From: Devosia sp. LC5 | Lineage (GTDB): Bacteria > Pseudomonadota > Alphaproteobacteria > Rhizobiales > Devosiaceae | Direction of reading: 5' to 3' | Length of the DNA: 35,732 nt | NCBI RefSeq assembly: GCF_000735585.1 | Contig: NZ_JNNO01000022.1 | Span: 1-35,732 of the forward strand | Shown here: positions 9,937 through 17,817 of the stretch, piece after piece | Position numbering within the stretch: position 1 is the stretch's first letter | Layout: every line of letters starts with the position of its first letter | The notes under the pieces: model-generated | What the model saw: only the letters and a program-made list of their open reading frames with translations | What the model was told of the DNA's origin: nothing | Databases searched by the model: none | Program-made: the position numbers and the translations under genes

Positions 9937-10926
9937 CTAAAATCCGAATTCCATGTCCGTTTGTCTGGAAATCTCCCGCCGGACCGCGCCGGGCGAGGCG
10001 CCAGTGGTGCGCTTGAAGGCGCGGGCAAACGAGGCTTCCGATTCATAACCCAGCCGGATGGCGACTTCGGCAACCGTCAGGCCGCCTTGGCCAAGCCATT
10101 CCTGGCCCAGTTGCATGCGCCAGCGCGTCAGATAATGGGCGGCGCCTTCGCCCACCAGCGCACTGAAACGTTCGGCAAACACCGAGCGCGATTGCCCGGC
10201 GACAGCGGCCAGGCTCTCCACCGTCCAGCTGCGGCCGGGGTCGCGATGCATGGCGGCCAGCGCCCGGCCCACATGCACGTCGCGGATAGCCGCGAGCCAG
10301 CCGGTGGTGGACGAACTGGTGCAATCGACCCAGCAGCGGATCAGGCGGGCGGTGAGCAGGTCGGCCATGCGCGACAGAATGGTGGCCCCGCCCATACGCG
10401 GCTGGCCGGCTTCGGCCGTCATCGCCGCGAGCAGGGGCGCGACCAGCGGATCCTTGGCGGCGACATCGCAGCCGCGAATGACGGTGGGCATCAAATTGAG
10501 CAGCGGATGGATCGCACGGGCGCCCAGCGCCATCGAACCGCAAAACAGCGTGCTGGTTTCTCCGGTCCCCTCATGCAAAACCTCGCAGACATTGCCGCCA
10601 AAGGTCTTGACCTGGCAGGTCTTGATCGAGGTGCAGGGTACGTCGGGCGCGCTGGCGAGGCGATGCGCAATGCCCTGGGGCAGCAGCACGAGGTCGCCAT
10701 CGCGCAACTCCTCCCAGCCATGCTCCTTGGTATGCAGCCAGCAAGGGCCCTTGCTGACGAAATGGAAGCGGAGCAGGGGCTGTTCGGAAAAGGTGATGCC
10801 CCAAGGATGGCGCAATTCACAGCGGCCATAATTGACCCCGCTGAGGCGGAAATCCTGCAGGACCTCGCTCAACGCGTCCATGGGGACACTGGGAGACAGA
10901 CTTGGTGCGGACGGATGATCAAGCAT
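9937..10926 (-). CDS. AraC-family transcriptional regulator with cupin-type N-terminal domain
   Basis: The 329-residue protein has an N-terminal cupin-like sensor domain (residues about 20-200, with FHFVSKGPCWL and GDLVLLPQGIAHRL) and a C-terminal double helix-turn-helix (about 225-325) ending in the AraC signature GYESEASFARAFKRTTGASP. This architecture (cupin_6 plus HTH_18) often controls adjacent efflux or detoxification genes. It is immediately upstream of the NepI-like MFS gene on the same strand. The start is uncertain: an internal ATG at 10881 is also possible and neither has a strong ribosome binding site. Confidence 0.9.
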   Translation of the reverse strand: MLDHPSAPSLSPSVPMDALSEVLQDFRLSGVNYGRCELRHPWGITFSEQPLLRFHFVSKGPCWLHTKEHGWEELRDGDLVLLPQGIAHRLASAPDVPCTSIKTCQVKTFGGNVCEVLHEGTGETSTLFCGSMALGARAIHPLLNLMPTVIRGCDVAAKDPLVAPLLAAMTAEAGQPRMGGATILSRMADLLTARLIRCWVDCTSSSTTGWLAAIRDVHVGRALAAMHRDPGRSWTVESLAAVAGQSRSVFAERFSALVGEGAAHYLTRWRMQLGQEWLGQGGLTVAEVAIRLGYESEASFARAFKRTTGASPGAVRREISRQTDMEFGF

Positions 10927-11023
10927 GAAGGTAGATTAGGCATTGATCGTCCTGCGGAGCAAGGGTGAGTTTTTGAAGGCAGGTATGCGTTGGGATTGTC
11001 TGGTGCAGTAATATTTGCTTCAC

Positions 11024-11063
11024 CCGCCGGGTCATTCCCGCGAAAGTGGGAATGACCCGGTGG
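11024..11063. repeat. REP-like palindromic hairpin (GTCATTCCC ... GGGAATGAC)
   Basis: CCGGGTCATTCCC (11027-11039) and GGGAATGACCCGG (11048-11060) are exact reverse complements. The stem extends inward through a G-T and a C-G pair to a GAAA tetraloop, and outward by further pairs. The core GTCATTCCCGCGAAAG resembles dispersed extragenic palindromes common in proteobacterial genomes. It lies just past the stop of the MFS gene at 11069, where it could also act as a transcription terminator or 3' end stabiliser. Confidence 0.7.
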
Positions 11064-11068
11064 CTTGG

Positions 11069-12283
11069 CTATTCCGCAGCTTGCGGGTGGGCGTCCGGGC
11101 AATCGGCATCGCCCGCCAGTGTCTTTTGGCCCAGCAGGATAGTGGCGAGAGCGAGCATGGCGGCGATGACCGAGACCCAGAAGCCGTTGGTGGGGCCGTA
11201 GGTATCGACCACCCAGCCGGTGACGAAGGCGCCCAGCGCCATGCCGATACCGATGCCGGTCACCACCCAGGTGATGCCCTCGGTGAGGATGGCGGCAGGA
11301 ACGCGGCGCTCCACCAGCCCGAAGGCGGTGATGAAGGTGGGCGAGATGGCCACGCCGCTGGCAAAGATCGCCAAGGCCAGGAGCGGCACGGACTGCACGA
11401 AGAGCAATGGCACGGCGGTGATGGCCAGCACGGAGAGTGCGATGGCCAATTGCCGTTCCAGTGGCATTTTGAGGTTGAGGGCGCCGATGATCAACCCGAC
11501 GACGAAGGAGCCCACGGCATAGACACCGATGACGAGGCTGGCCGCACCGGGCTGGCCCCACGCCTCGGTGATGGCAACGACACTGACTTCGGCGGTGGCG
11601 AAGATGGCGCCGACGAAAATCAGGGCCAGGGTGATGATCTGCACAGGTCGCTGCCAGATGGCGGAGGCGCCGGAGGTTTCGGCACTGCTGCGCGTTCTGG
11701 GCTGGGTGGAGCGTTGCACGATGAAGGCAAGACCGCCCAAGGCGAGCAACAGCGTGCTGACCACGAGGCCCGCTTCGGGGAACAGGGCGACGCTGAGCCC
11801 CACCGAGAGCGAGGCGCCGGCAATATAGACCAGTTCGTCGGCGGCAGATTCAAAGGCAAAGGCGGTGTTCAGTTCGGGCCGGTCGCGGAACAATTCGCTC
11901 CAGCGGGCGCGCAGCATGGCGGGAAAGCTGGGCATGACCGAGGCACCAAGCGCTGCGGCAAAGAGCGTCCAGGCCGGCCAGCCCTGGTTGGCGGCGAGGG
12001 TCAACACGGCAAAGGCGATGACCGCAATGATGGTGGTGGGCGCCAGCACCCGGGCCTGGCCGAGCCGGTCGACCACGCGCGAAATCTGAGGCGCGAGCAG
12101 GGCATTGGTCAGCGCGTAGGTCGCCGAGACGGCGCCGGCAAGCCAATATTCGCCATGGGTCTGGGACAGCATGGCGACAATGCCGATGGGCGCCATGGCG
12201 ATGGGCATGCGGGCGAAAAAGCCGGCGCTGGCGAATGCCTTGGCCCCGCGGGCTTTGAATATCTCTGCATAGGGGTTCGACAT
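11069..12283 (-). CDS. MFS transporter under TetR control
   Basis: The 404-residue protein has about 12 hydrophobic segments and typical MFS loops (DRLGQARVL after the second helix region). The closest group is the uncharacterised MFS transporters often paired with TetR regulators, so an efflux role is likely but the substrate is unknown. GAGGACG lies upstream of the ATG at 12283. The gene is divergent from the TetR regulator across a 121-base region holding three TetR-like operators and a perfect TTGACA -35 box on this strand. Confidence 0.85.
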   Translation of the reverse strand: MSNPYAEIFKARGAKAFASAGFFARMPIAMAPIGIVAMLSQTHGEYWLAGAVSATYALTNALLAPQISRVVDRLGQARVLAPTTIIAVIAFAVLTLAANQGWPAWTLFAAALGASVMPSFPAMLRARWSELFRDRPELNTAFAFESAADELVYIAGASLSVGLSVALFPEAGLVVSTLLLALGGLAFIVQRSTQPRTRSSAETSGASAIWQRPVQIITLALIFVGAIFATAEVSVVAITEAWGQPGAASLVIGVYAVGSFVVGLIIGALNLKMPLERQLAIALSVLAITAVPLLFVQSVPLLALAIFASGVAISPTFITAFGLVERRVPAAILTEGITWVVTGIGIGMALGAFVTGWVVDTYGPTNGFWVSVIAAMLALATILLGQKTLAGDADCPDAHPQAAE

Positions 12284-12327
12284 TTGGAAACGTCCTCGAC
12301 ATTAATGAAGTGCCACAGCAGGTTTCA

Positions 12328-12342
12328 CATACGTGGCGTATG
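12328..12342. promoter_or_regulatory. TetR-like operator O1
   Basis: CATACGTGGCGTATG is a perfect palindrome of two 6-base arms around three bases. It lies in the divergent MFS/TetR region, where it would overlap the 5' leader start of the MFS transcript. Confidence 0.65.
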
Positions 12343-12357
12343 ACAATTAGGTAGTCG

Positions 12358-12372
12358 CATACGAAACCTATG
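12358..12372. promoter_or_regulatory. TetR-like operator O2
   Basis: CATACGAAACCTATG matches O1 arms at 11 of 12 positions with the same three-base spacer. It overlaps the spacer of the minus-strand promoter. Confidence 0.55.
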
Positions 12373-12382
12373 TCAATTGACA
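12371..12382. promoter_or_regulatory. back-to-back -35 boxes of the divergent MFS and TetR promoters
   Basis: TGTCAATTGACA is a perfect 12-base palindrome that reads TTGACA on both strands (12377-12382 plus, 12371-12376 minus). It can serve both divergent promoters. Candidate -10 boxes 17 bases away (TAGGTA at 12400-12405; TACCTA on the minus strand at 12353-12348) are weak. Confidence 0.5.
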
Positions 12383-12395
12383 TTCGGCGCGTATG
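12381..12395. promoter_or_regulatory. TetR-like operator O3
   Basis: CATTCGGCGCGTATG matches the O1 consensus arms at 11 of 12 positions with a three-base spacer. It overlaps the spacer of the plus-strand tetR promoter, so it would give autorepression. Confidence 0.55.
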
Positions 12396-12404
12396 TGAAT
12401 AGGT

Positions 12405-13001
12405 ATGGCTATGACCCGCAGAACCCGCAGCGAGATGATCGTCGAAACCCGCGCCAAGTTGATTGCCGCGGGCCGGCAAGCCTTTGCCACGCTGGGCTAT
12501 GCCGAGGCCTCGATGGATGATTTCACCGCGGCGGCGGGGTTGACGCGCGGGGCGCTCTATCACCATTTCGGTGACAAAAAGGGGCTGTTCGAGGCTGTCG
12601 TAAACCAGATCGACGGGGAAATGAACGAACGGCTGAAGGCGCGCGCCGCCGCAGCGCCAAGCCGGTGGGAGAGCTTTGTCGAGGAGGGGATCGGTTATAT
12701 CGAAATGGCGCTGGAGCCCGAGATTGGGCGCATTCTGCTGCGCGATGGGCCCGCCGTGCTGGGCGATCCGGCGTCCTGGCCCAGCGCCAATGGCTGCATC
12801 ATGACGATGAAGGCGAGCCTTGATGCCCTGCTGGCAGACGGGGTGATCCGCGACATCGATACCGAAGCGACCGCCCGCATGGTCACCGGCGCGTCATGCT
12901 ACGCGGCGCAATGGATCGCCAATGCCGAGGACCCGGTGACGATCTCCAAACGCGCGACCGAGGCCTATCGCCAATTGATCGAGGGCTTGTTGCGGCCGTG
13001 A
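12405..13001 (+). CDS. TetR/AcrR-family transcriptional repressor
   Basis: The 198-residue protein has an N-terminal helix-turn-helix (about residues 28-65) with the family signature TAAAGLTRGALYHHFGDKKGLF, followed by a helical ligand domain. It is divergent from an MFS transporter, with three matching palindromes in the gap, so it most likely represses both genes until a pump substrate binds. The ATG at 12405 has no clear Shine-Dalgarno sequence. A second ATG at 12411 would coincide with the transcription start expected from the -35 at 12377, so a leaderless mRNA is possible. The stop lies one base from the end of the convergent oxidase operon. Confidence 0.92.
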   Translation: MAMTRRTRSEMIVETRAKLIAAGRQAFATLGYAEASMDDFTAAAGLTRGALYHHFGDKKGLFEAVVNQIDGEMNERLKARAAAAPSRWESFVEEGIGYIEMALEPEIGRILLRDGPAVLGDPASWPSANGCIMTMKASLDALLADGVIRDIDTEATARMVTGASCYAAQWIANAEDPVTISKRATEAYRQLIEGLLRP

Positions 13002-13002
13002 A

Positions 13003-13362
13003 CTACGTGCCGCTATTGAGGAACAACACCCGCGTCAGTTGGGTATAATTGGCCTCAAGCGCCATCAGCGCCACGAAGACCAGGATGAGTACCGGCGGCA
13101 CCAGGATGGCGTAGCTCAGCGCCAGGCGTTCCCAGCGCATATGCATGAAGATCGAGACGATCAGCCCGGCCTTGAGCAGCATCAGCGCGATGATCAGGCC
13201 CCAGCGCAGCAGGCCCTGGAACTGCAATATATCGACCATGTACGAGCCGACGCTGAGAATGAAGAGCCAGGTCCAGACCACCAGATAGAGCCGGATGGGA
13301 TGTTGCTGGCTCTCGTCATGGCTCGGGGCGGGCGTTGCGGAGGCGGTCGCTGAATGACTCAT
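13003..13362 (-). CDS. cytochrome c oxidase subunit IV family protein (prokaryotic CtaF/CoxD type)
   Basis: The 119-residue protein has a polar N-terminus rich in Ser, Ala and His and three hydrophobic segments (roughly residues 27-45, 52-73 and 80-102). It includes AGLIVSIFMHMRWERL, typical of the small prokaryotic subunit IV family that stabilises heme-copper oxidases. It is the last gene of the oxidase operon, starting just after the subunit III stop at 13369. I prefer the ATG at 13362; a TTG at 13368 is in frame. Confidence 0.85.
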   Translation of the reverse strand: MSHSATASATPAPSHDESQQHPIRLYLVVWTWLFILSVGSYMVDILQFQGLLRWGLIIALMLLKAGLIVSIFMHMRWERLALSYAILVPPVLILVFVALMALEANYTQLTRVLFLNSGT

Positions 13363-13368
13363 TCTCAA

Positions 13369-14091
13369 TCACCACAGGTAAAAGAAAGCGAAAATGAAGA
13401 CCCAGACCAGATCGACGAAATGCCAGTATAGGCCCGTGATTTCAACGATCTCGTAGCGGCCCTTGCGGGCGGTGAAGAAGCCGGGGCGGCCGGTATCGAA
13501 ATCGCCGCGCCAGACCTTGCGGGCGACGATCAGCAGGAAAATGACGCCGATGGTGACGTGAGTGCCGTGAAACCCGGTGATCATGAAGAAGATGGCGCCG
13601 AATTGCTGGGCGCCGAACGGGTTCTCCCAGGGGCGCACGCCTTCGGAAATCAGCTTGCTCCATTCAAAGGCCTGCATGCCCACGAACATGGCGCCGAAGG
13701 CGGCGGTCAGCAGCATGAGAATGGCGGTCTTCTTGCGGTCGCGGCGATAGCCGTAATTGACCGCCATGGCCATGGTGCCGCTCGAGGTGATCAGCACGAA
13801 GGTCATGATGGCGATGAGCAGGAGCGGCATGTGGTGGCCGGCAATTTCCAGCGAGAAGACCTCGCTGGCATTGGGCCACGTCACGGTCGTGGACATGCGC
13901 GCCGTCATATAGGAGAGCAGGAAACAGCCGAAGATGAAGGTGTCGCTGAGCAGGAACACCCACATCATCACCTTGCCCCAGGAAGCCGTCTTGAACGAGC
14001 GCTGGTCTGAGGACCAGTCGGCGGCGATGCCGCGCCAGCCGGGTAGCCGCGCGGTGGGCTCGCGGGATGGTGTCACTGCAGGATCGCTCAT
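13369..14091 (-). CDS. coxP: heme-copper oxidase subunit III (CoxP-like)
   Basis: This 240-residue membrane protein has the subunit III helices and the motifs MMWVFLLSDTFIFG, MQAFEWSKLI, FMITGFHGTHVTIG and YWHFVDLVWVFIFAFFYLW. Subunit III stabilises the catalytic core against turnover-dependent inactivation. The ATG at 14091 overlaps the stop of the upstream gene as ATGA, so translation is coupled; a longer in-frame start at 14124 would run deep into the neighbour. It is the second of two subunit III-like genes in a row, as in Bradyrhizobium coxMNOP. Confidence 0.9.
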   Translation of the reverse strand: MSDPAVTPSREPTARLPGWRGIAADWSSDQRSFKTASWGKVMMWVFLLSDTFIFGCFLLSYMTARMSTTVTWPNASEVFSLEIAGHHMPLLLIAIMTFVLITSSGTMAMAVNYGYRRDRKKTAILMLLTAAFGAMFVGMQAFEWSKLISEGVRPWENPFGAQQFGAIFFMITGFHGTHVTIGVIFLLIVARKVWRGDFDTGRPGFFTARKGRYEIVEITGLYWHFVDLVWVFIFAFFYLW

Positions 14092-14807
14092 GGCATTCCC
14101 CCTTGGGACAGGATCTGGCCGCAAAAGGCCAGGAATTCACCGGCCGAGCCCGAAAGAACCGCCAGCAGCAGCGCCCAGATCAGCAGCATGAACAGCCAAT
14201 AGGTGGTGGAGAGCTCGACGCTCAGCTTGATCCGTTCGGCCCGCTCATTGCGCCGGATGCGTTCGAACGTGCCGGCCAAGGCAAACATGCCGCCAATGAC
14301 GTGCAGCCCATGCGCCGCCGTCATCAGATAGAAAAAGCTGTCGGCCGGCCCCGAATTGACGAAATTACCGCTGGCCGCCAGCATGCGCCAGGCGGCGAAC
14401 TGGCCGACTAGAAACAGCAGCGCACACCCACTCGCCACCAGTACACCAGTTCGCACCGCGCCCCTGTCATCCCGATTGGCCGCCCGTAGCGCCCATTCCA
14501 GCGCAATTCCGGTGCCGACGAGCGCCAGCGTATTGGGCCAGACGATCCAGGGCAGCGGCATGTCCCGCCAGTCCAACCCTTCCGAGCGCAACAGATAGCC
14601 GGTGATCAACAGGGCAAAGAGCGAGCCGACCACGGCCAGGAACACCCCCAGGCCAACTTGCGCCGGAGCATAAGGGCTAGGGTTTGGCGTGGCCAGACCA
14701 CCGGCGGAATCGACTTCGAGCCAAGGCTTGGTGGCCAGTCCCTGGCGCGACAGGAACCAGCCCACGATAAGGGTGAGGATGGCGATGAAACCCAGAATGG
14801 CGCTCAT
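14088..14807 (-). CDS. coxO: second subunit III-like oxidase protein (CoxO-like)
   Basis: The 239-residue membrane protein is less conserved than its neighbour but carries the subunit III segment SFFYLMTAAHGLHVIGGMFAL and a final helix with STTYWLFMLLIWALLL. Its ATG overlaps the stop of the subunit I gene (ATGA), and its own stop overlaps the next start the same way, so the three proteins are probably made in a fixed ratio. Two consecutive subunit III-type genes are a feature of the alternative oxidase operon coxMNOP known from Bradyrhizobium. Confidence 0.83.
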   Translation of the reverse strand: MSAILGFIAILTLIVGWFLSRQGLATKPWLEVDSAGGLATPNPSPYAPAQVGLGVFLAVVGSLFALLITGYLLRSEGLDWRDMPLPWIVWPNTLALVGTGIALEWALRAANRDDRGAVRTGVLVASGCALLFLVGQFAAWRMLAASGNFVNSGPADSFFYLMTAAHGLHVIGGMFALAGTFERIRRNERAERIKLSVELSTTYWLFMLLIWALLLAVLSGSAGEFLAFCGQILSQGGMP

Positions 14808-16573
14808 GCCGGGTCTCCCTTGGTCACCGAGCCAGGCTCGTTCTGGGGGATGAAATCCTCCTTGGCACCAGGGACGCTGTAGTCATAGGCCCAGCGATAG
14901 ACATTGGGCAGGTGATCACCCCAATTGCCATGCGGGGGCGGGGTGGTGGGCGTCTGCCATTCCAGCGTCGTGGCCCGCCAGGGATTGGGCCCCGATGGCC
15001 TGCCGTGGCGCAGGCTCCAGATCAGGTTGAACACGAAGACCAGCTGCGCAAAGCCGACGATGAAGGCCATGATCGAGATGAAGGCGTTCAGGCTGTGCCC
15101 TGACTCGGGCATGATCATAATGCCTTCGGTCTCGAAATAGCGGCGCGGCAGCCCCATCAGGCCCAGATAATGCATGGGGAAGAAAATGAGATAGGCGCCC
15201 AGGAACGTGACCCAGAAATGGAACTTGGCCATGGCGTCGCCCAGCATGCGGCCAGTGACCTTGGGATACCAGTGATAGATGGCGCCAAAGATCACCAGGA
15301 TCGGCGCCACCCCCATAACCATGTGGAAATGGGCGACCACGAACATGGTGTCCGAGAGCGGCACGTCGACCACCACATTGCCCAGGAACAGGCCGGACAG
15401 GCCCCCATTGACGAAGGTGACGATGAAACCCAGGGCGAACAGCATGGGCGGATTGAAATGAATATCGCCCTGCCACAGCGTCAGCACCCAATTGTAGACC
15501 TTGATGGCCGTCGGCACCGCGATGATCAGCGTCGTGGTGGCAAAGAAGAACCCGAAATAGGGGTTCATGCCGCTGACATACATATGGTGCGCCCAGACCA
15601 CGAAGCTGAGCACGCCGATGCCGACAATGGCCCAGACCATCATGCGGTAGCCAAAGATGTTGCGCCGGGCATGGGTGCTGATCAGGTCCGAGACGATGCC
15701 GAAGGCGGGCAGGGCGACGATATAGACTTCGGGGTGGCCGAAGAACCAGAACAGATGCTGGAACAGGATCGGGCTGCCCCCGCCATAGCTGAGCTGCTCG
15801 CCCATTTCGATCAGTGTGGGCATGAAAAAGCTGGTGCCCAGATATTTGTCGAACAGCATCATGACCGCGGCGACGAACAGAGCCGGGAAGGCCAGCAGCG
15901 CCATGACGGTGGCGACGAAAATGCCCCAGATGGTGAGGGGCAGGCGCATCAGCGTCATGCCGCGGGCCCGCGCCTGCAGCACGGTGACAGTGTAGTTGAG
16001 GCCACCCATGGTAAAGCCGATGATGAAGACGATCAGCGACACCAGCATGAGCATGATGCCCCATTGCTGGCCCGGTGTATTGGAGAGGATCGCTTGCGGC
16101 GGATAGAGCGTCCAGCCGGCACCGGTCGGCCCGCCCGGCACGAAAAAGCTGATCACCAGCAGCATGACGGCGACGAAATAGAGCCAGAAGCTGAGCATAT
16201 TGGCATAGGGGAACACCATGTCCCGGGCGCCCACCATGAGCGGGATGAGGTAATTGCCAAAGCCGCCCAGGAACAGCGCGGTCAGTAGATACACGACCAT
16301 GATCATGCCGTGCATGGTGATGATCTGGTAATAGCGGTCGGCATCGATGAATTCGACCAGACCGGGGAAACCCAGTTGCAGGCGGATCAGCCAGGACAGC
16401 ACCAGCGCCACAAAGCCGATAACCAAAGCGGTCACCGCATACTGCACCGCAATGACCTTGGCATCCTGGGAAAAGACGTATTTCGTCCACCAGCTATGGG
16501 CGTGGTAAAGTTCCATCTCCTCGAGTTCGGCGGGCGGCACAGTGGCGCTCGCGTCATGGGGGATGTCGGCCAT
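14804..16573 (-). CDS. coxN: cytochrome c oxidase subunit I (CoxN-like, A1-type)
   Basis: This 589-residue protein is the catalytic subunit of an aa3-type oxidase that reduces O2 to water and pumps protons across the inner membrane. His88 (in TMHGMIM) and His417 fit the low-spin heme ligands and His415 the heme a3 ligand (VVAHFHMV). CuB is held by His280 (GHPEVY) and His329/His330 (AHHMY). Tyr284 fits the cross-linked tyrosine. Glu282 in HPEVY marks the A1 type with a D-channel glutamate, and the spacing of these residues equals that of Paracoccus subunit I. AGGAGG precedes the ATG. It follows the subunit II gene by 72 bases. Confidence 0.95.
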   Translation of the reverse strand: MADIPHDASATVPPAELEEMELYHAHSWWTKYVFSQDAKVIAVQYAVTALVIGFVALVLSWLIRLQLGFPGLVEFIDADRYYQIITMHGMIMVVYLLTALFLGGFGNYLIPLMVGARDMVFPYANMLSFWLYFVAVMLLVISFFVPGGPTGAGWTLYPPQAILSNTPGQQWGIMLMLVSLIVFIIGFTMGGLNYTVTVLQARARGMTLMRLPLTIWGIFVATVMALLAFPALFVAAVMMLFDKYLGTSFFMPTLIEMGEQLSYGGGSPILFQHLFWFFGHPEVYIVALPAFGIVSDLISTHARRNIFGYRMMVWAIVGIGVLSFVVWAHHMYVSGMNPYFGFFFATTTLIIAVPTAIKVYNWVLTLWQGDIHFNPPMLFALGFIVTFVNGGLSGLFLGNVVVDVPLSDTMFVVAHFHMVMGVAPILVIFGAIYHWYPKVTGRMLGDAMAKFHFWVTFLGAYLIFFPMHYLGLMGLPRRYFETEGIMIMPESGHSLNAFISIMAFIVGFAQLVFVFNLIWSLRHGRPSGPNPWRATTLEWQTPTTPPPHGNWGDHLPNVYRWAYDYSVPGAKEDFIPQNEPGSVTKGDPA

Positions 16574-16645
16574 AAATTCCTCCTCAACTCTCCTCTTTGA
16601 AGTGCGGCCGTCTCATGCGGCCTGGCGCTTCAGCCCCCTTTTGAT

Positions 16646-17437
16646 TCAGGAGGATAGGCTGGCAAATGTCGACTGCGACGTCAGCCATTCCTGGTATTCT
16701 TCGTCGGTGACCACGGTGACGGTGCCGCGCATATAGGAATGCCCGACGCCGCAGAGTTCGGCGCATAGGATTTCGTAGGTGCCGGTCTTGGTCGGGGTGA
16801 CCCAGAAATAGGTCACAGAGCCGGGGATCATGTCCATCTTGGCGCGGAATTCGGGCACGTAGAAATCGTGCAGCACATCGACCGAGCGCAGCAGGAAGCG
16901 GACCGGCTTGTCGACCGGCAGGATGAGCTCGCCCCCCTCGATCAGCAGATCATCCTGCCCCAGCGGGTCATTGGGGCTTACCCCCAGCGTGTTATCGCCT
17001 CCGATCAGGCGATTATCGGCAGCGCCCAGCTTGCCGTCCTCGCCGGGCAGGCGGAAGCTCCACAGCCATTGCTGGCCGATCACTTCGATATCGGTGGCGG
17101 TGTCGGGCACTTCGACATATTGCGCCCACACGAACAGGCCCGGGGTCAGCATGGCGATGACGCCGCCGGCGGTGAGGGCGGTCAGCCAGCCTTCGAGCCG
17201 CTTGTTCTCGGGCTCGTAGCTGGCCTTGCGGCCTTCCTGATGGCGGAAGCGATAGAGGCAATAGGCCACGAACAGCACCACGGCGGCAAAAACCGCGCCG
17301 GTAATGGCAAAGGTCAGCACCATCGTGCCGTCGATATAGCCCCAGTTCGAGGCCAGCGGCGAAAACCACCATGGGCTGAAGACATGGAACGCCACCGACG
17401 CGACGACGATAACCACCATAATGACAGCAACGAACAT
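16646..17437 (-). CDS. coxM: cytochrome c oxidase subunit II (CoxM-like)
   Basis: The 263-residue protein has an N-terminal membrane segment (about 1-20), two more (about 38-60 and 86-108), and a periplasmic cupredoxin domain. The CuA ligands are present as Cys225, Glu227, Cys229, His233 and Met236 (CAELCGVGHSYM), with the earlier His in VDVLHDF. There is no C-terminal heme c motif (CXXCH), so electrons must come from a separate cytochrome c. GGTGAGGG precedes the ATG. It is the first large gene of the oxidase operon, with a 34-codon leader ORF ending seven bases before it. No heme a synthase or assembly gene is in the cluster, as expected for a second oxidase that borrows the main assembly set. 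Confidence 0.94.
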   Translation of the reverse strand: MFVAVIMVVIVVASVAFHVFSPWWFSPLASNWGYIDGTMVLTFAITGAVFAAVVLFVAYCLYRFRHQEGRKASYEPENKRLEGWLTALTAGGVIAMLTPGLFVWAQYVEVPDTATDIEVIGQQWLWSFRLPGEDGKLGAADNRLIGGDNTLGVSPNDPLGQDDLLIEGGELILPVDKPVRFLLRSVDVLHDFYVPEFRAKMDMIPGSVTYFWVTPTKTGTYEILCAELCGVGHSYMRGTVTVVTDEEYQEWLTSQSTFASLSS

Positions 17438-17443
17438 GATCCC

Positions 17444-17548
17444 TCACCTTCCATCCGGCGGGAGAGATCGCGGTGCAACGGCGAGCAAGCATCCGCCGTA
17501 AACAAGCGGACCTGGACGGCCGTAATTTCGCACTTTGGTCACTGGCAT
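17444..17548 (-). CDS. 34-codon ORF ahead of coxM (possible leader peptide)
   Basis: ATG at 17548-17546 is preceded by AAGGAG with a seven-base gap, and the frame ends in a TGA at 17446-17444 that lies within the coxM ribosome binding region, six bases before the coxM ATG. The peptide has a Gly/Pro-rich middle and matches no family I know. The strong Shine-Dalgarno and tight spacing suggest translational coupling or a regulatory leader, but a chance ORF is possible. Confidence 0.35.
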   Translation of the reverse strand: MPVTKVRNYGRPGPLVYGGCLLAVAPRSLPPDGR

Positions 17549-17817
17549 GGCCACGCTCCTTGCATCACCCCCTCCGGTGACCTCAATGCAGGAACAGACA
17601 CGACGCTAGACAGTGAGGAGCATCGCTTAGCGCGGTGCGGCTCACTCGAGGGGAAGGCTGTCATTGACTTGATAAAATGTCAACGTGCTGCCGCAGCACC
17701 CGATTTGGCTTCACGCGCGTTGCATGGGCACCATCATGACTTGCACAGGCTGAACTAAATCCGGCTCCCAGGCATTGCTCCTGCAGAGGGTTCACCGCTC
17801 AACCGGAGGATTTCAGA
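17549..17817. other. divergent intergenic region between the oxidase operon and the DUF2934 gene
   Basis: No coding sequence is evident. It contains an imperfect inverted repeat TTGATAAAATGTCAA (17669-17683), which is like an FNR/FixK box but one base too wide. Directly after it is a perfect odd palindrome, GTGCTGC-C-GCAGCAC (17685-17699). Both could be regulator sites for the oxidase operon or the DUF2934 gene. Confidence 0.4.

Noticed and set aside
12405..13001. Leftover long frames antisense to the TetR gene and the MFS genes (8578-9402, 11015-12343) as coding
   Set aside because: These are Gly/His/Gln-rich frames opposite membrane protein genes, with no ribosome binding sites or family motifs.
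15170..16288. 372-codon frame antisense to the oxidase subunit I gene
   Set aside because: Composition (His, Glu, Asp, Gln) is typical of the antisense frame of a membrane protein gene; no motif.
17669..17683. TTGATAAAATGTCAA as an FNR/FixK box for the oxidase operon
   Set aside because: The half sites are separated by one base more than the TTGAT-N4-ATCAA consensus, and one arm has a mismatch, so a specific call is not supported.
17685..17699. GTGCTGC-C-GCAGCAC as a hairpin terminator
   Set aside because: It is an odd palindrome with a one-base centre, cannot form a normal loop at full stem length, and is not next to a gene end.
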